Source: Tribonema minus (taxonomy: Eukaryota > Sar > Xanthophyceae > Tribonematales > Tribonemataceae). Taken from it: a DNA stretch of 64,000 nucleotides. The DNA lies in NCBI GenBank assembly GCA_017506865.1, contig JAFCMP010000423.1, forward strand, positions 496,001-560,000, read 5' to 3'. The notes under the pieces are model-generated. The model saw nothing but the letters and a program-made list of their open reading frames with translations. It was not told the origin of the DNA and made no database searches. Below are positions 1 through 10,879 of the stretch, one piece after another. Position 1 is the first letter of the stretch. Every line of letters starts with the position of its first letter. A program made the translations under genes and the position numbers.

Positions 1-221
1 GAAAAACGACACCGGCAACCTCTTGCTCCTCTTGCCCGCCTCGACATCTCGCGGTGGAACAGCGTCTGTGCCTGCCGCTTGGCCCTGCCTCTTGGTGGTT
101 ATTACCGCCGACTGGCATGCTCCGCATGCCTCGCATGCGCCTTTGTTGCCGATGTTGACGAGAGTGCAGCACCCACAAGTCCACAGCGCAAAACGCGCAA
201 TGGCAGCGGCGGCGGCGTATG

Positions 222-974
222 CTATTGTGCTGGAAGTTCCCGGCGCACTGTCACGTCCGGGGGCGGTGGCCGTGAAGGAAGTAGCGCTTGTGCAGTGCAG
301 GACTTGCTCTGCCTGTGCGTCATTACGTCTGTCTGACCCACACCTGTCTTGCGCATCTTGTGGGCTCTGCCCTGCAGTGCCTCGGCGGTCCTAGACTTCT
401 TGTGGCCGCAGGTGTCGACTGTTGCCTCTACCTTCTCCTTTGGCTGCACCGCAGCCTTCGTGTGGCCTGCATGACGCGCAATTTTGGGTGTAGCCTTCCA
501 TGGTAGCAAAGCCTTCTTCCTAGTGGACTTGATTGAGGCTGCCACCCTGTCGATGTTGCTGGGGCCCTTCGCCTCAAGTTGCTGGTGCGTCCCTGTGGCG
601 CGAGGAAGAGCGTGGGGCTTCGCCGTAGCGACAACACCGCGGGACGCAGCAGCCCCTAAGGCAGGTGCCTCAATGGCAGCGTCAGCGTTGGGCTCATCTT
701 CAACACTCCTTGTGCGGACTTGAGAGCTCCGTGCATCTCTGGCCTGCTGTACTCCAGCTTCCCGACGCTTCTGCTGCTCGACGGCCAGTTTGAAAAGCTC
801 GTAGTTACGCTTGGCGGTACGGTACTGCCCGTACAGCCGCTTGCGCTCTGCTTCGCGCAGCCAAGGGTGCTGGATGATCATCTGATGCCGACGCATCGCT
901 GGTGTCGGCAACTCGGCGGCAGTGTATGTGTGGCCCTGAGCAGACGGACTGTCCTCGTCTCGATCGTCTGCCAT
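222..974 (-). CDS. PWLRE/RTAKR-motif protein, basic tail (no zinc finger)
   Basis: This 250-residue protein of unknown function shares a block at about residues 27-71 with two other genes of the window, at 6.2-6.8 kb and 10.9-11.6 kb. The block reads roughly M-R-x-H-Q, then PWLRE, ER-x-RLY and RTAKR, and ends in QKRRE; it is probably helical and strongly charged. The remaining 180 residues are rich in Ala, Lys and Arg with basic clusters such as HKKSR and HKMRKT, so a nuclear or nucleic-acid-binding role is possible but only inferred. The start is set at the ATG at 974, which opens with MADDRDEDSP; the frame stays open upstream but becomes low-complexity. Unlike its paralogues it has no C-terminal RanBP2-type zinc finger. 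Its orientation and distance to unit A suggest it is the minus-strand half of a further duplication unit cut by the window edge. Confidence 0.55.
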   Translation of the reverse strand: MADDRDEDSPSAQGHTYTAAELPTPAMRRHQMIIQHPWLREAERKRLYGQYRTAKRNYELFKLAVEQQKRREAGVQQARDARSSQVRTRSVEDEPNADAAIEAPALGAAASRGVVATAKPHALPRATGTHQQLEAKGPSNIDRVAASIKSTRKKALLPWKATPKIARHAGHTKAAVQPKEKVEATVDTCGHKKSRTAEALQGRAHKMRKTGVGQTDVMTHRQSKSCTAQALLPSRPPPPDVTVRRELPAQ

Positions 975-2126
975 CGTGGAGGTCTTGATGGCCTTGATGG
1001 CCCGCGCGCTGATCGATCTTCTTCTGCAGTGACTCTCCAGTTCAACTGCAACTGAAGGAAGGAGGTGGAAGGGCGAAGGTGCATCGTTGCGCAGCAATAG
1101 ACAGCACTTTTGATGCTGCGCTAACTTCTGGCATCTAGCCAAATGTGGTATGCGTACAACACAATCGCACTTGTTCAGGGTGTTTTTGTTGAGTTGATGG
1201 CAACTTGATGCACTCTCATGTTTCACGGCAGCTCCGGTGGTATGCGTACAACACAATCGCACAGGTTTGAGGTTGCCAACCAGCGTGTTTTTTTTTTTTT
1301 TTAAGTATAATGCGTACAATGTATATCAACAATGTATATACAAGAAAGCACCCCCTCACAAGGGAATGGGGGGCGAGCGACCCGAAACAGACAGCCTCTT
1401 CTGTAAGTTGCACTTAAAGCAGGTCAGACACCATCACCTCAGCATTTGCTTGACTCTGAAACGATGAACACTGCTTCAGATTATCCCTCATGTTCTATGT
1501 TCAGTTGGAAACGGGTTGCGCGCATGCTACGGGAGTACATCTTTATTGCCATTGAACTGCGCTGCCACCACGCTTAGCACATCAACACCATGCGCTGGCG
1601 ATCAATGCCAGTTAACACAAATGAACAGCAAACTTCAAAGCTGTTTCGTGCAGCTTCCGAGTGTGTGCGGCGAACTTGAAAGTGGCGAGACTCTGAGCCC
1701 GATGTAGGCCACGAAGCGTGGCCGCAGGCTTGAGACTGCAGTACGATACGTGCTTAGCGCCGCACCGCTGCATGCGGTCAGCGCCGCCTTTGCAGCAACA
1801 CCTCGAATAAGCCCGCAGCTTCCTGGGTGTTGCCATTTACAAGCGGCAACAGCGCGCTGACTGGTGAACGGTTGTAGCGATGCGCACGTACGCACACCAC
1901 ACCTCAAAAATTAGCACGCCCAGATGCATCGGTAACCCTAACCCAAAGTAGTGTGGAGACGTGTGCGCGCCATGACTTAAGAAGGCTCGCGCTCTGAAGG
2001 GTCCCTCGCGTATAATGTATACTGCGTATGCCAGCGTGAATTAGTTCGCCAAATTCTGACGAGAAACTCCGACTGATATTTTTTTCTTCATGCCTCATCG
2101 CAAGTGTCTGTCTCAGCTGCCCATAC
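975..2126. other. Intergenic, no gene seen
   Basis: No coding segment is supported here. The stretch holds a run of about 18 T at 1284-1302, two near-identical 20-base segments reading ggtatgcgtacaacacaatc (near 1147 and 1239), and a short CCCTAA-type motif near 1934. The promoter of the minus-strand gene at 222-974 should lie in its left part, but no clear core element is visible. Confidence 0.5.
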
Positions 2127-2643
2127 CGCCCGTCACCTTCTACTCATGCAAGCATAGAAGGCAATCTTGCAGCATCGCCGGTTGGTTGTTCAACTTTGAG
2201 CCAACCTGAAGGCAAAATATCCATTCATGTGGGACATCCGTGCATGCGATACAGCGAGTTCCCTGATTTCAACTTGCTGGCCTTCTTTTCATGGATAGTG
2301 CACAACCAGTGGTGCTGCATGTGTCATGGCATAGCAGTTGCTGATACAAACGGAGCACTCAGGTGCTCACACCCAGTTACCAGCAGCGTTCAAACACCAA
2401 GTGTCAGCTGCAGTGCATGCGCAACATATTGATCCTCTCAACAATCTTCACCAAGCACCAAGCGCGACCTCAGAATCAATTCTACCACCACTCGTTGTCG
2501 TTTACAGAACAAGCAGCTCCCCAGAGGTGTCGCAACTCATTTGCTCGTCTCATGTTCAACATCGGAAGTTCTCGGAAGTTCGAGGTTGAAGTGCACAATC
2601 TATCGCACTGCAACTGCACGCACACACGTTGCACATTGAAAAA

Positions 2644-3711
2644 ATGGTGGAGCTACCCATTGGCAAGGCCCGGCGCACGGCAAACAGTGCTGCAGCAGAA
2701 CATCCAGTGCTCACGCTGGGTTCGCACATCCTTGCCTTCCTGGATCCCTCGATCATGATCAGGAGCGCCTGCCGCGGTTTCCATGACATTATAGAGCAGA
2801 TTCACGTTGCCGAGAGGCGACACAGCACCGTAGCAGTGGAAGCTGCCGCCAGCGCCAGCCTGCTTGGGTGGGCCGTGGAGAAAGGTCTGCAGCCCGACAT
2901 AGCTCTCACATCGTGCATACGAAGCGGCGAGGTCAAGGGCTTGTGCTTGGTCCACAGCACATACGGCCTGCCTCTGACAACGCGTCACTGTTTTGTAGCA
3001 GCTCGCGAAGGGCACCTCGAGGTAATGCAGTGGCTGCGGGGCCACGGTTGCCCCTGGGATAGTATTTCCACGTGCTCAATCGCTTCGGGCTGCGGGCACC
3101 TGGAGCTGTTGCAGTGGGTGCAAGCCAATGGGTGCCCATGGAACAAGTACACCTTCGTTTGTGCCGCAGCCCTTGGTCATCTCAACCTGGTGCAGTGGGC
3201 ACATGCAAACGGGTGCCCAGGGCGCGACAGCATTTGTGACGCTGCTGCAGGGGGTGGGCAACTGCACATCCTGCAGTGGGCGCGCTCAAATGATGTTCCT
3301 TGGAGCAGCGCCACGTGCGCTGCCGCCGCCACATTGGGGCGCCTTGAGGTGCTGCGCTGGCTGCACGCCAATGGGTGCCCTTGGGATGAGGAGACCTGCT
3401 CTGGCGCTGCGGGTAGCGGGCACCTCGAGGTGCTACAGTGGGCATTTGCCAACGGGTGCCCATGGGACAGCGGCACTTGCAGCGACGCTGCCGGTGACGG
3501 GAGTCTGGAGGTGCTGCAGTGGGCCCGCGAACACGGATGTCCGTGGGATGAAGAGACGTGCGCCAGTGCCGCACAGTGGGGCCATCTCGAGGTGCTGCAG
3601 TGGGCCCACTCAAATGGGTGCCCCTGGGACAGGCGCACCTGCGGCTGGGCCGCAGAGCGCGGGCATCAGGAGGTGCTGGAGTGGGCGCGCGCGCATGGAT
3701 GCCCGGAGTGA
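2644..3711 (+). CDS. F-box-like/ankyrin-like repeat protein, copy 1
   Basis: This 355-residue protein starts at the ATG of MVELPIGKARRT, a start kept in all five paralogues of the window. Residues about 20-60 read HILAFLDPS followed by IRSACRGFH, which resembles an F-box, so a role as substrate receptor of an SCF-type ubiquitin ligase is possible but inferred. From about residue 100 to the end run ankyrin-like repeats of 27 residues, typically GHLEVLQWARANGCPWD plus TCSxAA. One degenerate first unit, eight clear units and a closing half repeat ending in AHGCPE can be counted. The period is shorter than the canonical 33-residue ankyrin repeat; repeats of this W-x7-GCPWD type are common in algae, other protists and giant viruses. 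A poly-G tract follows the stop closely. Partner proteins are unknown. Confidence 0.85.
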   Translation: MVELPIGKARRTANSAAAEHPVLTLGSHILAFLDPSIMIRSACRGFHDIIEQIHVAERRHSTVAVEAAASASLLGWAVEKGLQPDIALTSCIRSGEVKGLCLVHSTYGLPLTTRHCFVAAREGHLEVMQWLRGHGCPWDSISTCSIASGCGHLELLQWVQANGCPWNKYTFVCAAALGHLNLVQWAHANGCPGRDSICDAAAGGGQLHILQWARSNDVPWSSATCAAAATLGRLEVLRWLHANGCPWDEETCSGAAGSGHLEVLQWAFANGCPWDSGTCSDAAGDGSLEVLQWAREHGCPWDEETCASAAQWGHLEVLQWAHSNGCPWDRRTCGWAAERGHQEVLEWARAHGCPE

Positions 3712-3744
3712 CCAACGCTTGGCGCTTTGCGGAGGACGGAGGGC

Positions 3745-3771
3745 GGGGGGGGGGGGGGGGGGAGGAGGGGG
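3745..3771 (+). repeat. Poly-G tract after ankyrin-like copy 1
   Basis: A run of 18 G (3745-3762) followed by GA-rich sequence lies 34 bases after the stop codon. A G-rich tract sits in the same place after all five family members. It could form a G-quadruplex in the 3' UTR; this is inferred from composition only. Confidence 0.9.
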
Positions 3772-6163
3772 CACATGGCACATTGGAGAGCGTAAAACTG
3801 GAGCACGCAGTTGCAGGGCAGCGACAGCAGTCAGGAGGCGCAGGACATGATATTTGAGGCTGCTGATGCAGGTATGGTAAATTGTCTACCTGTTTGATTA
3901 ATTGATTAGTGGGGTGCAAGCCTGCGCGCCGCGCGCAGTGCGCATAGCCGCTGTAGGAGAGACTGGTACAAGGCCGCTGTGCCGTCATGACAGTATGATA
4001 CCTGTTACACACCAAGCCCCCCCCCTCCCAGGCTGCACAGCTGCGGTGAGCTTCGAGATCAAATGCACATGCTGTCAGCGGACGAGCCTCGTGCAACAAT
4101 GACTTCCAGTGTCTCCTGTCCGCTGTTAGATGTTGGCATTTGTGCTCAGATGCATGCAGTACAAACTGCTAGTACATGATCGTACACTGTAGTTGTACAT
4201 TCCAGTACACATGCGTGCTCGCGCACGGCGCAGCACTGCATGCTTCACTATTCTATCATGCATGCGCCAGAATCACTCGAAAGCCGGCCAATGCACGATG
4301 CGCGCGTCCACTCACGTCGCTCTTGCGCTTGAGTGCGCGAGCAGAACATAAACTGTTGCATGCCCACTTGCACGCACACTTGCACTTATACGACCACCAC
4401 AGCTCTCAGGAGTCTGCGCGGTGTTGCAGTCCATACTTGTCTTGCTGTCAAGTAAGCGGCGCCTGCATGTTCACGTCCTTTCCTACTAGGCATGACATCG
4501 AGCGCTGTAATATGCGATACACACCGTGCTGGAGGATCCGCCCTCTCCCCTTGAATGCATTGGCGCAGCACATAGTCCTCTTCTATGGTGACAGCGCTGT
4601 TTTGCAGGCGCTGTTTTGCAGCCCTGCTATAAATTGAGTGCATGACACAAAGTGCTGCATTTAACACGATCATCATATTGTGATGATCACAATGACGATG
4701 GCGGCATCGTCGTGTCATGAATGAGTCAGGAAGACACATTACAAAATGTTCCATGACGCTGAAATGCCACTGGGACTTCTGAGTGACTCGCCATTTCAAA
4801 CTTACAAAACCCGAGGTGTACTGTTCATGAAGGGGGCAACGCATCGGTTTGTTGCGCAACGATGATATGCTCACTTTTGGCATGAAGGCAAGCATATGAC
4901 ACAATCGCACATGTTCCGGCGCATAGTTAAGGTGATGCACTTTCATGTTCAACTTTTTCATTGTTAAAATATTCCAGTACTGTCATGATGCACTCGTTCA
5001 ATGCATGATTTCGGCACAACGCTTGCATGAAGCTTGCAAGTATAAGGATGCAACAGACATCCGAAGGGTCGTTAGAAATAGGTATATAGAAGTAGTAAAG
5101 CATGTAACAGCTTGCAACCGGCTGCATACATAAAGTGTGCAGTGCACGCCGGTTGACCATCCTCTCTTGACGGTCTGCAAAGATCTTGCAGGCTTAAGCA
5201 ATTGCATCTTTAAGTACCTGCAGCCTGCACGTAACAACGCTAAGTACTACTCTCAGGCCAGCGAATTGTGCAATGAGCGCTTTGCATGTAAACACGAGCA
5301 GCGATGCCGACGATTGGCGACTGTGAGCGTACTAGTAGGGCAAGCCTTGAAGCAGCCAACACTACTCACCTATTCACAGCAATCCGCAGGAGCAAGCGCA
5401 GCAAGCGCGCACAGTTCAGAGACACTGAAAACCAGACCATGTACAACATTGTGCACAAGGGTTTAGGTTGCGCACCACAGAAGGGTATCATCATGTAATC
5501 ACATGATTCCATGATAAAAATACATCTGTCCACACACAAGGTGCACACAGTTGTCGCGTTGATCTGTGCCATGTGAATGTCCTTGAAGTGCAGCAGGTGC
5601 GGTGAGTGGGGCTGGAGTCAACCTGCCACCGTGGCTGCAGCTCAGCAAACCAACTTGAAGTACTACGCACCGAACATCATGCATGTGCTCTTGCGCCGAA
5701 TATTGACGACATACTCAATGCACCATTGACTGCCTTCTACGCCAGCGTAGGCTGATGCTGCAGGCTCACATATGCTTTGTGCCAGAAACATTGGTCACAA
5801 AAAGGACCCTGCACAGCTCTGAGCAATACTTCACCCTTCTTGCGCATGCGCGCCTATATGCAGACTGGGCGGCAGCGCGCCATTGCGTGAAGGCTGATGC
5901 GGTACATCCATACATACCCGCCCACATACTGATGCATGACCCTTTCTTTTGACAATACACCTTGAAATGTAATGTCCGCACAAACAGCGGGCTGACAGCG
6001 ACAACACCGCGCTTACTGGTATGTCATACTCCTGCTGCTGACAAGCCGCTGACTGCGCATTGCACGGCCAAGCGACTGAACTCTCCTCCAATTCGCCTCA
6101 AATTAGCCTCGACCCTGGGCCAGCAGCTGAAAGCCGCTGCCGATACCTGATGATGTGCCGCGC
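3772..6163. other. Non-coding spacer of unit A
   Basis: No gene is supported. The first 0.5 kb is a 3' flank shared with the other ankyrin-like copies (around gtatggtaaattgtctacc and gagagactggtacaaggcc). The rest matches the spacer of unit B in order, for example 4650-4960 with 9430-9760 and 5755-5952 with 10489-10700. Short open frames are shared between the units but are interrupted by indels, so selection for protein is not evident. Confidence 0.6.
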
Positions 6164-6763
6164 TCACTCGAACAGCGCCCGTAGGAGCGCATCCTTCTTG
6201 TCACTTTCAATGTTCATCGCCAGAATGGTGTCTGCTGCTGCGGCCTGGCGCTGTGTCCTGGCGGCATCTGCCGTTTGAAGTTCCCCACAGGCGGCGCAGG
6301 TGCCGGTGATGTCATCGTTGACGAGACTGCAGTAATCGCACGCCCACTGTGTGCGTGCAGGGTCTGCAGCCGCTGCGGCAGCGGCGGGCCCGCTTGCACC
6401 GGTGCCCGCTGCACTGGTGCAAGCGGGGGGGGCAGTGGTAGAATTGGATGCACTCAGTCTGGCAGGCATATCTGCCAGTCGGGCACGGGGCGCGGCCGCT
6501 GCAGCAAAAGCGCTGCATGCTGCAGCAGCCACTGCGGCAACAGCTCTGACAGCAGCGTCAGCTGCTGAACTTGAATTGTTTTGGCCAATGTCATCAGCTG
6601 GGGTTTCCTCAGCACTGTCATTCTCCTCTCGACGCTTTTGAAGCTGAACGGCGTGATTGAAATTCTCAAATTTCCGCTTCGCGGTGCGCTGCTGATTATA
6701 GAGTCGGGTACGCTCTAGCTCTCGCAGCCAGGGGTACTGCACGATTCTCTGATGCTGGCGCAT
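6164..6763 (-). CDS. PWLRE-motif protein with RanBP2-type zinc finger, unit A copy
   Basis: This protein has about 199 residues from the first in-frame ATG (MRQHQ). It starts with the block shared by the family (PWLRELERTRLY, RTAKRKFE, QKRRE), continues through an Ala-rich low-complexity middle, and ends with a RanBP2-type zinc finger: W-x-C-x2-C, Asn, then C-x2-C in WACDYCSLVNDDITGTCAAC. A charged tail with SDKKDALLRALFE follows. RanBP2-type fingers bind ubiquitin or single-stranded RNA in known proteins; which applies here is unknown. The frame and the similarity to the unit B copy extend to 6859, where that copy has its ATG but this one reads GTG. The start may therefore be lost, shifted, or supplied by an unseen exon. 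It is convergent with the ankyrin-like gene of the same unit. Confidence 0.6.
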   Translation of the reverse strand: MRQHQRIVQYPWLRELERTRLYNQQRTAKRKFENFNHAVQLQKRREENDSAEETPADDIGQNNSSSAADAAVRAVAAVAAAACSAFAAAAAPRARLADMPARLSASNSTTAPPACTSAAGTGASGPAAAAAAADPARTQWACDYCSLVNDDITGTCAACGELQTADAARTQRQAAAADTILAMNIESDKKDALLRALFE

Positions 6764-7549
6764 CGATCGCGTGTGCAGCTCCTCAGCATCGATGCTGGGC
6801 ACTACGCTGGGGCGAGCATTATGCTCAGGCGATGAGGGATTTCGATGCTCTTCGCTCACCAAGCGACGACCTGTTGGTTCGCTATTTGTCGGAGGCACTC
6901 GGCTGCCTGCGGCGCTCGTCTGCGGCCATAATTTCACGCCGTACAAGTGCCGCCACAGCCAGACAAGTGCAAGCAGCAGCTGCTAGTGACTCGCCGCCCA
7001 GGTTCAAGTTCAAGCTTGCTCCCAGCTCTCTGTTCTCAGATGTTAACAACGCCCGCCATCTTCTACTCATGCAAGCATAACATTTTGTAGCATCGCCAGT
7101 TGTTCATCTTTGATGCCGCATGAAACGAAATGCATTCATTCATGCAGCCCTGCGCATCTGATTCAGTGCATGCGCTAGGAGTTCCTGATTTCAACATGTA
7201 GCTAGGCTTGGTTTCATGGATAGTACACAAACAGTGGTGCTGCACATGTCATGGCATAGCGATTGCTATTGCAAACGGTAACACTCACACTAGCAGTTCG
7301 AAGTTTCAAACACAAAGAGAGTGTGTCAGGCAGTACATGCGCAACATAGGTATGTAGTTGATCCGTCTCAACAGTATTGTCACCAAGCATCAAGCGTGAC
7401 CTCAGAACCAAACTCTGCAACTCCTTTTTTGCCGTTCACAAGCCCAGAGTCGCGATGCGGTTGTCATGTTCAACATCGGATGTTCTGGAAGTTCAAGTTG
7501 AAGTGCACGAAAAATCCAAACCAATAAACACACGCTGCACATTGAGACG
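6764..7549. other. Junction of units A and B
   Basis: This stretch contains the 5' flank of the zinc-finger gene (with a residual coding-like stretch to about 6930, including a short frame opening MAADERRR) and the 5' flank of ankyrin-like copy 2. The unit boundary lies near 7045, judged by the return of the ctactcatgcaagcata segment first seen near 2140. Confidence 0.5.
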
Positions 7550-8527
7550 ATGGTAGAGCCACTTATTGGCAATGCAAGGCGCACCGCAAGCAGCGCAGAA
7601 CATCCAGTGCTCACGCTGGGTCCGCACATCCTTGCCTTCCTGGCTCCCTCGATCATGATCAGGAGCGCCTGCCGCGGCTTCAATGACATTATAGAGCAGA
7701 TTCACGTTGCCAAGAGGCGGCACAGCACCGTGGCGGCGGAAGCTGCCGCCAGCGCCAGCCTGCTTGGGTGGGCGGTGGAGGGAGGATTGCAGCCCGAAAT
7801 CGCCTTCAAGTCCTGCATCCGTAATGGCGAGGTCAAGGGCCTGCGTTTGGTCCACAGCACATACAACCTGCCCCTGCAACACTTCCACTGTGAGCTAGCA
7901 GCTCGCAAAGGGCACCTCGAGGTGATACAGTGGCTGCGGGGACACGCTTGCCCGTGGGACACTCCTACGTGCTCAAGCGCTGCGGCCAGCGGGCACCTGG
8001 AGCTCTTGCAGTGGGCGCGAGCCAATGGCTGCACATGGAACGTGTACACTTGCTTCAGTGCAGCGCAGCATGGGCATGTCGAGGTGCTGCAGTGGGCAAT
8101 CTCAAACGGGTGCCCAGGGAGCGACCGCATCTGTGAAGCTGCTGCAAGGGGCGGGCACCTGTACATGCTGCGGTGGTTGCATGCCAATGGGTGCCCGTGG
8201 GACGAGAGGACCTGCTTCGGCATTGCCGCTCGCGGGGACGTCGAGATGCTACATTGGGCACGCGCAAATGGGTGCCCCTGGGACAGCCGCACCTGCAGCT
8301 GTGCTGCCCGCAATGGGCACCTGGAGATGCTGCAGTGGGCCCGCGAACACGGATGTCCGTGGGACGAGGAGACCTGCGCATACGCCGCACTCTTTGATCA
8401 TCTCGAGGTGCTGCAGTGGGCGCACGCAAATGGGTGCCCCTGGGACAGCCGCACCTGCCACTGGGCTGCGGAGTGCGGGCATGAAGAGATGCTGGAGTGG
8501 GCACGCGCGCATGGATGCCCGGAGTGA
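7550..8527 (+). CDS. F-box-like/ankyrin-like repeat protein, copy 2
   Basis: This 325-residue protein starts at the family ATG (MVEPLIGNARRT). The N-terminal F-box-like block (HILAFLAPS, IRSACRGFN) is followed by a degenerate first repeat, seven full 27-residue repeats with GCPWD-type cores, and the closing half repeat AHGCPE. Aligned repeat by repeat with copy 1, it lacks exactly one unit, the odd fifth one that reads LHILQWAR with PWSSATC. In its place the sequence passes from the unit with CPGSDRIC directly to HLYMLRWLHANGCPWD. Repeat number is thus changing by whole units. The role is inferred to be protein binding through the repeats, possibly with ubiquitin-ligase recruitment through the N-terminus. 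Confidence 0.85.
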   Translation: MVEPLIGNARRTASSAEHPVLTLGPHILAFLAPSIMIRSACRGFNDIIEQIHVAKRRHSTVAAEAAASASLLGWAVEGGLQPEIAFKSCIRNGEVKGLRLVHSTYNLPLQHFHCELAARKGHLEVIQWLRGHACPWDTPTCSSAAASGHLELLQWARANGCTWNVYTCFSAAQHGHVEVLQWAISNGCPGSDRICEAAARGGHLYMLRWLHANGCPWDERTCFGIAARGDVEMLHWARANGCPWDSRTCSCAARNGHLEMLQWAREHGCPWDEETCAYAALFDHLEVLQWAHANGCPWDSRTCHWAAECGHEEMLEWARAHGCPE

Positions 8528-8544
8528 CCAATGCTAGCTGCGTT

Positions 8545-8581
8545 GGGGCGGGGGCGGGGGGGGGAATTGGGGGAGGGGGGG
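8545..8581 (+). repeat. G-rich tract after ankyrin-like copy 2
   Basis: Several G runs broken by C, A and T lie 18-54 bases after the stop codon, in the same position as in the other copies. Confidence 0.85.
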
Positions 8582-10879
8582 CATCAAGGAACGCAAAAGT
8601 GGAGCACGCAGCTGCGGCGGCAGCAACAGTCAGGAAGTTCAGGGCAAAATAGCTGAGGGCTGCCAATACAGGTATGGTTACTTGTCTACCAGTCTGTTTC
8701 GGGGGGTGCAAGCGTGCGCAGTGCACAGTGCACATACCCGATGTAAGAAGCGACTACTAGCAGTACCAGGCCTTTCGGCCGTCATTGCAGTTCGATGACC
8801 GTCACGCACCGTTTCCCGAGCTTCACAGCTGCGTTTTGCTGTTAGTTTGAATGCACATGCGCTCAGTGGATGACCTTGGTGCAATGATGACTCCCGGTGT
8901 CTCCTGTCCGCTGTCAGAGGTTGGTGCTTGTGCCGAGATGCATGCAGTACATGCTAGTGGTGCATGATAGTACATGCCAGTATGTGTATGCGCGCCCGCC
9001 GCACACATGGCGCAGCACTGCATGCTTCACCGTTGTGTCATGCACGCACCAGGATTTCTCAAAGGTTGGCCAACGCGTGAATGCAAGCATCCAATCGCTC
9101 TTGCGCGCAAGTGCGCAAGCAGACCGTTGACTGTCGCATGCCCACTTGCACGCACCCTTGCACATATGTACGCCACAACCACAGCGCTCAGGAGACTGCG
9201 CTGTGTTGCAGCCCATACTTGTCTTGCTGTCAGGTAAGTGGCCCCTGCGTATTTGCGTTCGTTCCTATGCATGACACAGGGCGCTGTAGTATGTGATGAA
9301 CACATGCTGCAGGATACGCCCTCTCACGGTGTCTCACCTTGAATGCATTTGTGCAGCACACAGTCCTCTAAGGTGGTGACGGCGCTGTTTTGCAGCCCTG
9401 CTATCAAGTGCATGATACAAAGTGCTGTATTACGCGATCATCATTGTGATAATCACAATCGTCTCCGTCATTATGACAGAGACGTCACCATCGTCACGGC
9501 GTTGAGTTATACATGAGCCAGAACGACACATTACAATATGCTCCATGATGCTGAAATGCCACTGGGACTTCTTAGTGACTCGCCATTTCAAACTTACAAA
9601 ACCCGAGGTGTACTGTTCATGAAGGGAGCAAGGCATCGGTTTGTTGCGCAACGATGATCTGCTCACTTTTGGCATGAAGGCATGCATATGACACAATCGC
9701 ACATGTTCCGACGCACGGTGGAGTTGATGCACTTTCATGTTCAAATTTTCCAGCACTGTCATGATGCCCCCGTTCGATGAATGATTCTGGCACAATGCTT
9801 GCATGACGCTTCCAAGTATACGGATGTAACGGATGTCCGAAGGGTTGTTGGACAGGGGCAGTACAGCAGGTAACAGCTTGCAACAGGCTGCATACATAGA
9901 GTGCAGTGCACATGTGCACCGGTTGATCATCCTCTCTTGACGGTCTGCAATTTTCTTGTAGGCTTGCATCATTGAAGCACAATCTCAGGCCAGCGAAATG
10001 TGCAAGGAGCGCTCTTTATGAAAACAGCAGCAATGCCGACGGTTGACGACTGTGAGCGTGCTAGTAGGGCAAGCAGCCACCGCTACTCACCAATAACAGC
10101 AACCCGCAGGGGCAAGCGCAGCAAGCAGGCACAGTTCTTAGACACTGAAACCAGACCATGTACACCATGTGCACAAGGGTTTAGGTTGCGCAGAAGGGTA
10201 TCATCATGTAATCACATGTTTCCATTATAAAATATTCCTGTCCACGCAAAGTGCACACAGTTGTCGCGTTGATCTGTGCCATATGGATATCCTTGAAATG
10301 CAGCAGGTGCGGTGAGTGGCTGTAGTCAACCTGCCCCCGTGACTGCTACACCTCAACTTGAACTTGAAGTACTACGCACCGAACATCATGCATGTGCTCT
10401 TGCGCCGAATATTGACGACATACTCAATGCACCATCGACTGCCTTCTACAGTAGTGCAGGCTGATCTTGCAGGCTCACATAGTATGCTTTGCGCCAGAAA
10501 CATTGGTCACAAAAAGGGATTATGCACAGCTCTGAGCGATACTTCTCCCTTCGTGCGCACGCACGCCTATATGCAGACTGGGCGGCAGCGCGCCATTGCG
10601 TCGAGGCTGATGCGGTACATCCATACATACCCGCCCACATACTGGTGCATGACCTTTTTTTTGCGAAAATACACCTTGAAATGTATTCACCGCATGAATA
10701 GCGGACTGGTAGCGCCAATACCGTGCTTACTGGTATGTCATACTCTTACCAATGACAAGCCGCTGACTACGCATTGCACTGCCAAGCAGCTGAACTCTTC
10801 CTCCCATGCGCCTCAAATTTGCCTCGACTCAGCAGCTGAAAGCCGCTGCAGGTAGTACCTGACGATGCGCCCGCCGCGC
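8582..10879. other. Non-coding spacer of unit B
   Basis: This spacer is collinear with that of unit A and has no supported gene. Conserved stretches include the 3' flank of the ankyrin-like gene and the region 9430-9760. The short open frames present are not kept intact between units. Confidence 0.6.

Larger units (their letters stand above)
2127..7045. repeat. Segmental duplication unit A (about 4.9 kb)
   Basis: This is the first of two tandem units. It begins with a segment around cttctactcatgcaagcata and ends after a conserved gactcgccgcccaggttcaa motif. It holds an F-box-like/ankyrin-like gene on the plus strand, about 2.4 kb of non-coding sequence and a zinc-finger gene on the minus strand. 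The same order, orientation and spacer recur in unit B: the ankyrin-like starts lie 4906 bases apart and the zinc-finger stops 4716 bases apart. Divergence between units is clear, with many substitutions and indels, so the duplication is not very recent. Confidence 0.85.

Noticed and set aside
974..1319. Upstream extension of the minus-strand gene at 222-974
   Set aside because: The added 115 residues include a poly-Lys stretch from a T run and have no counterpart in the paralogues; the internal ATG followed by MADDRDEDSP is the better start.
2644..3711. Repeats in the ankyrin-like genes as a CRISPR array
   Set aside because: The 81-base period encodes protein repeats throughout in one open frame, and the setting is eukaryotic.
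3177..4099. Long antisense open frames across the ankyrin-like genes (for example 305 codons at 3182-4099)
   Set aside because: They mirror the 81-base repeat of the sense gene, with repetitive shadow peptides; similar antisense frames occur over every copy.
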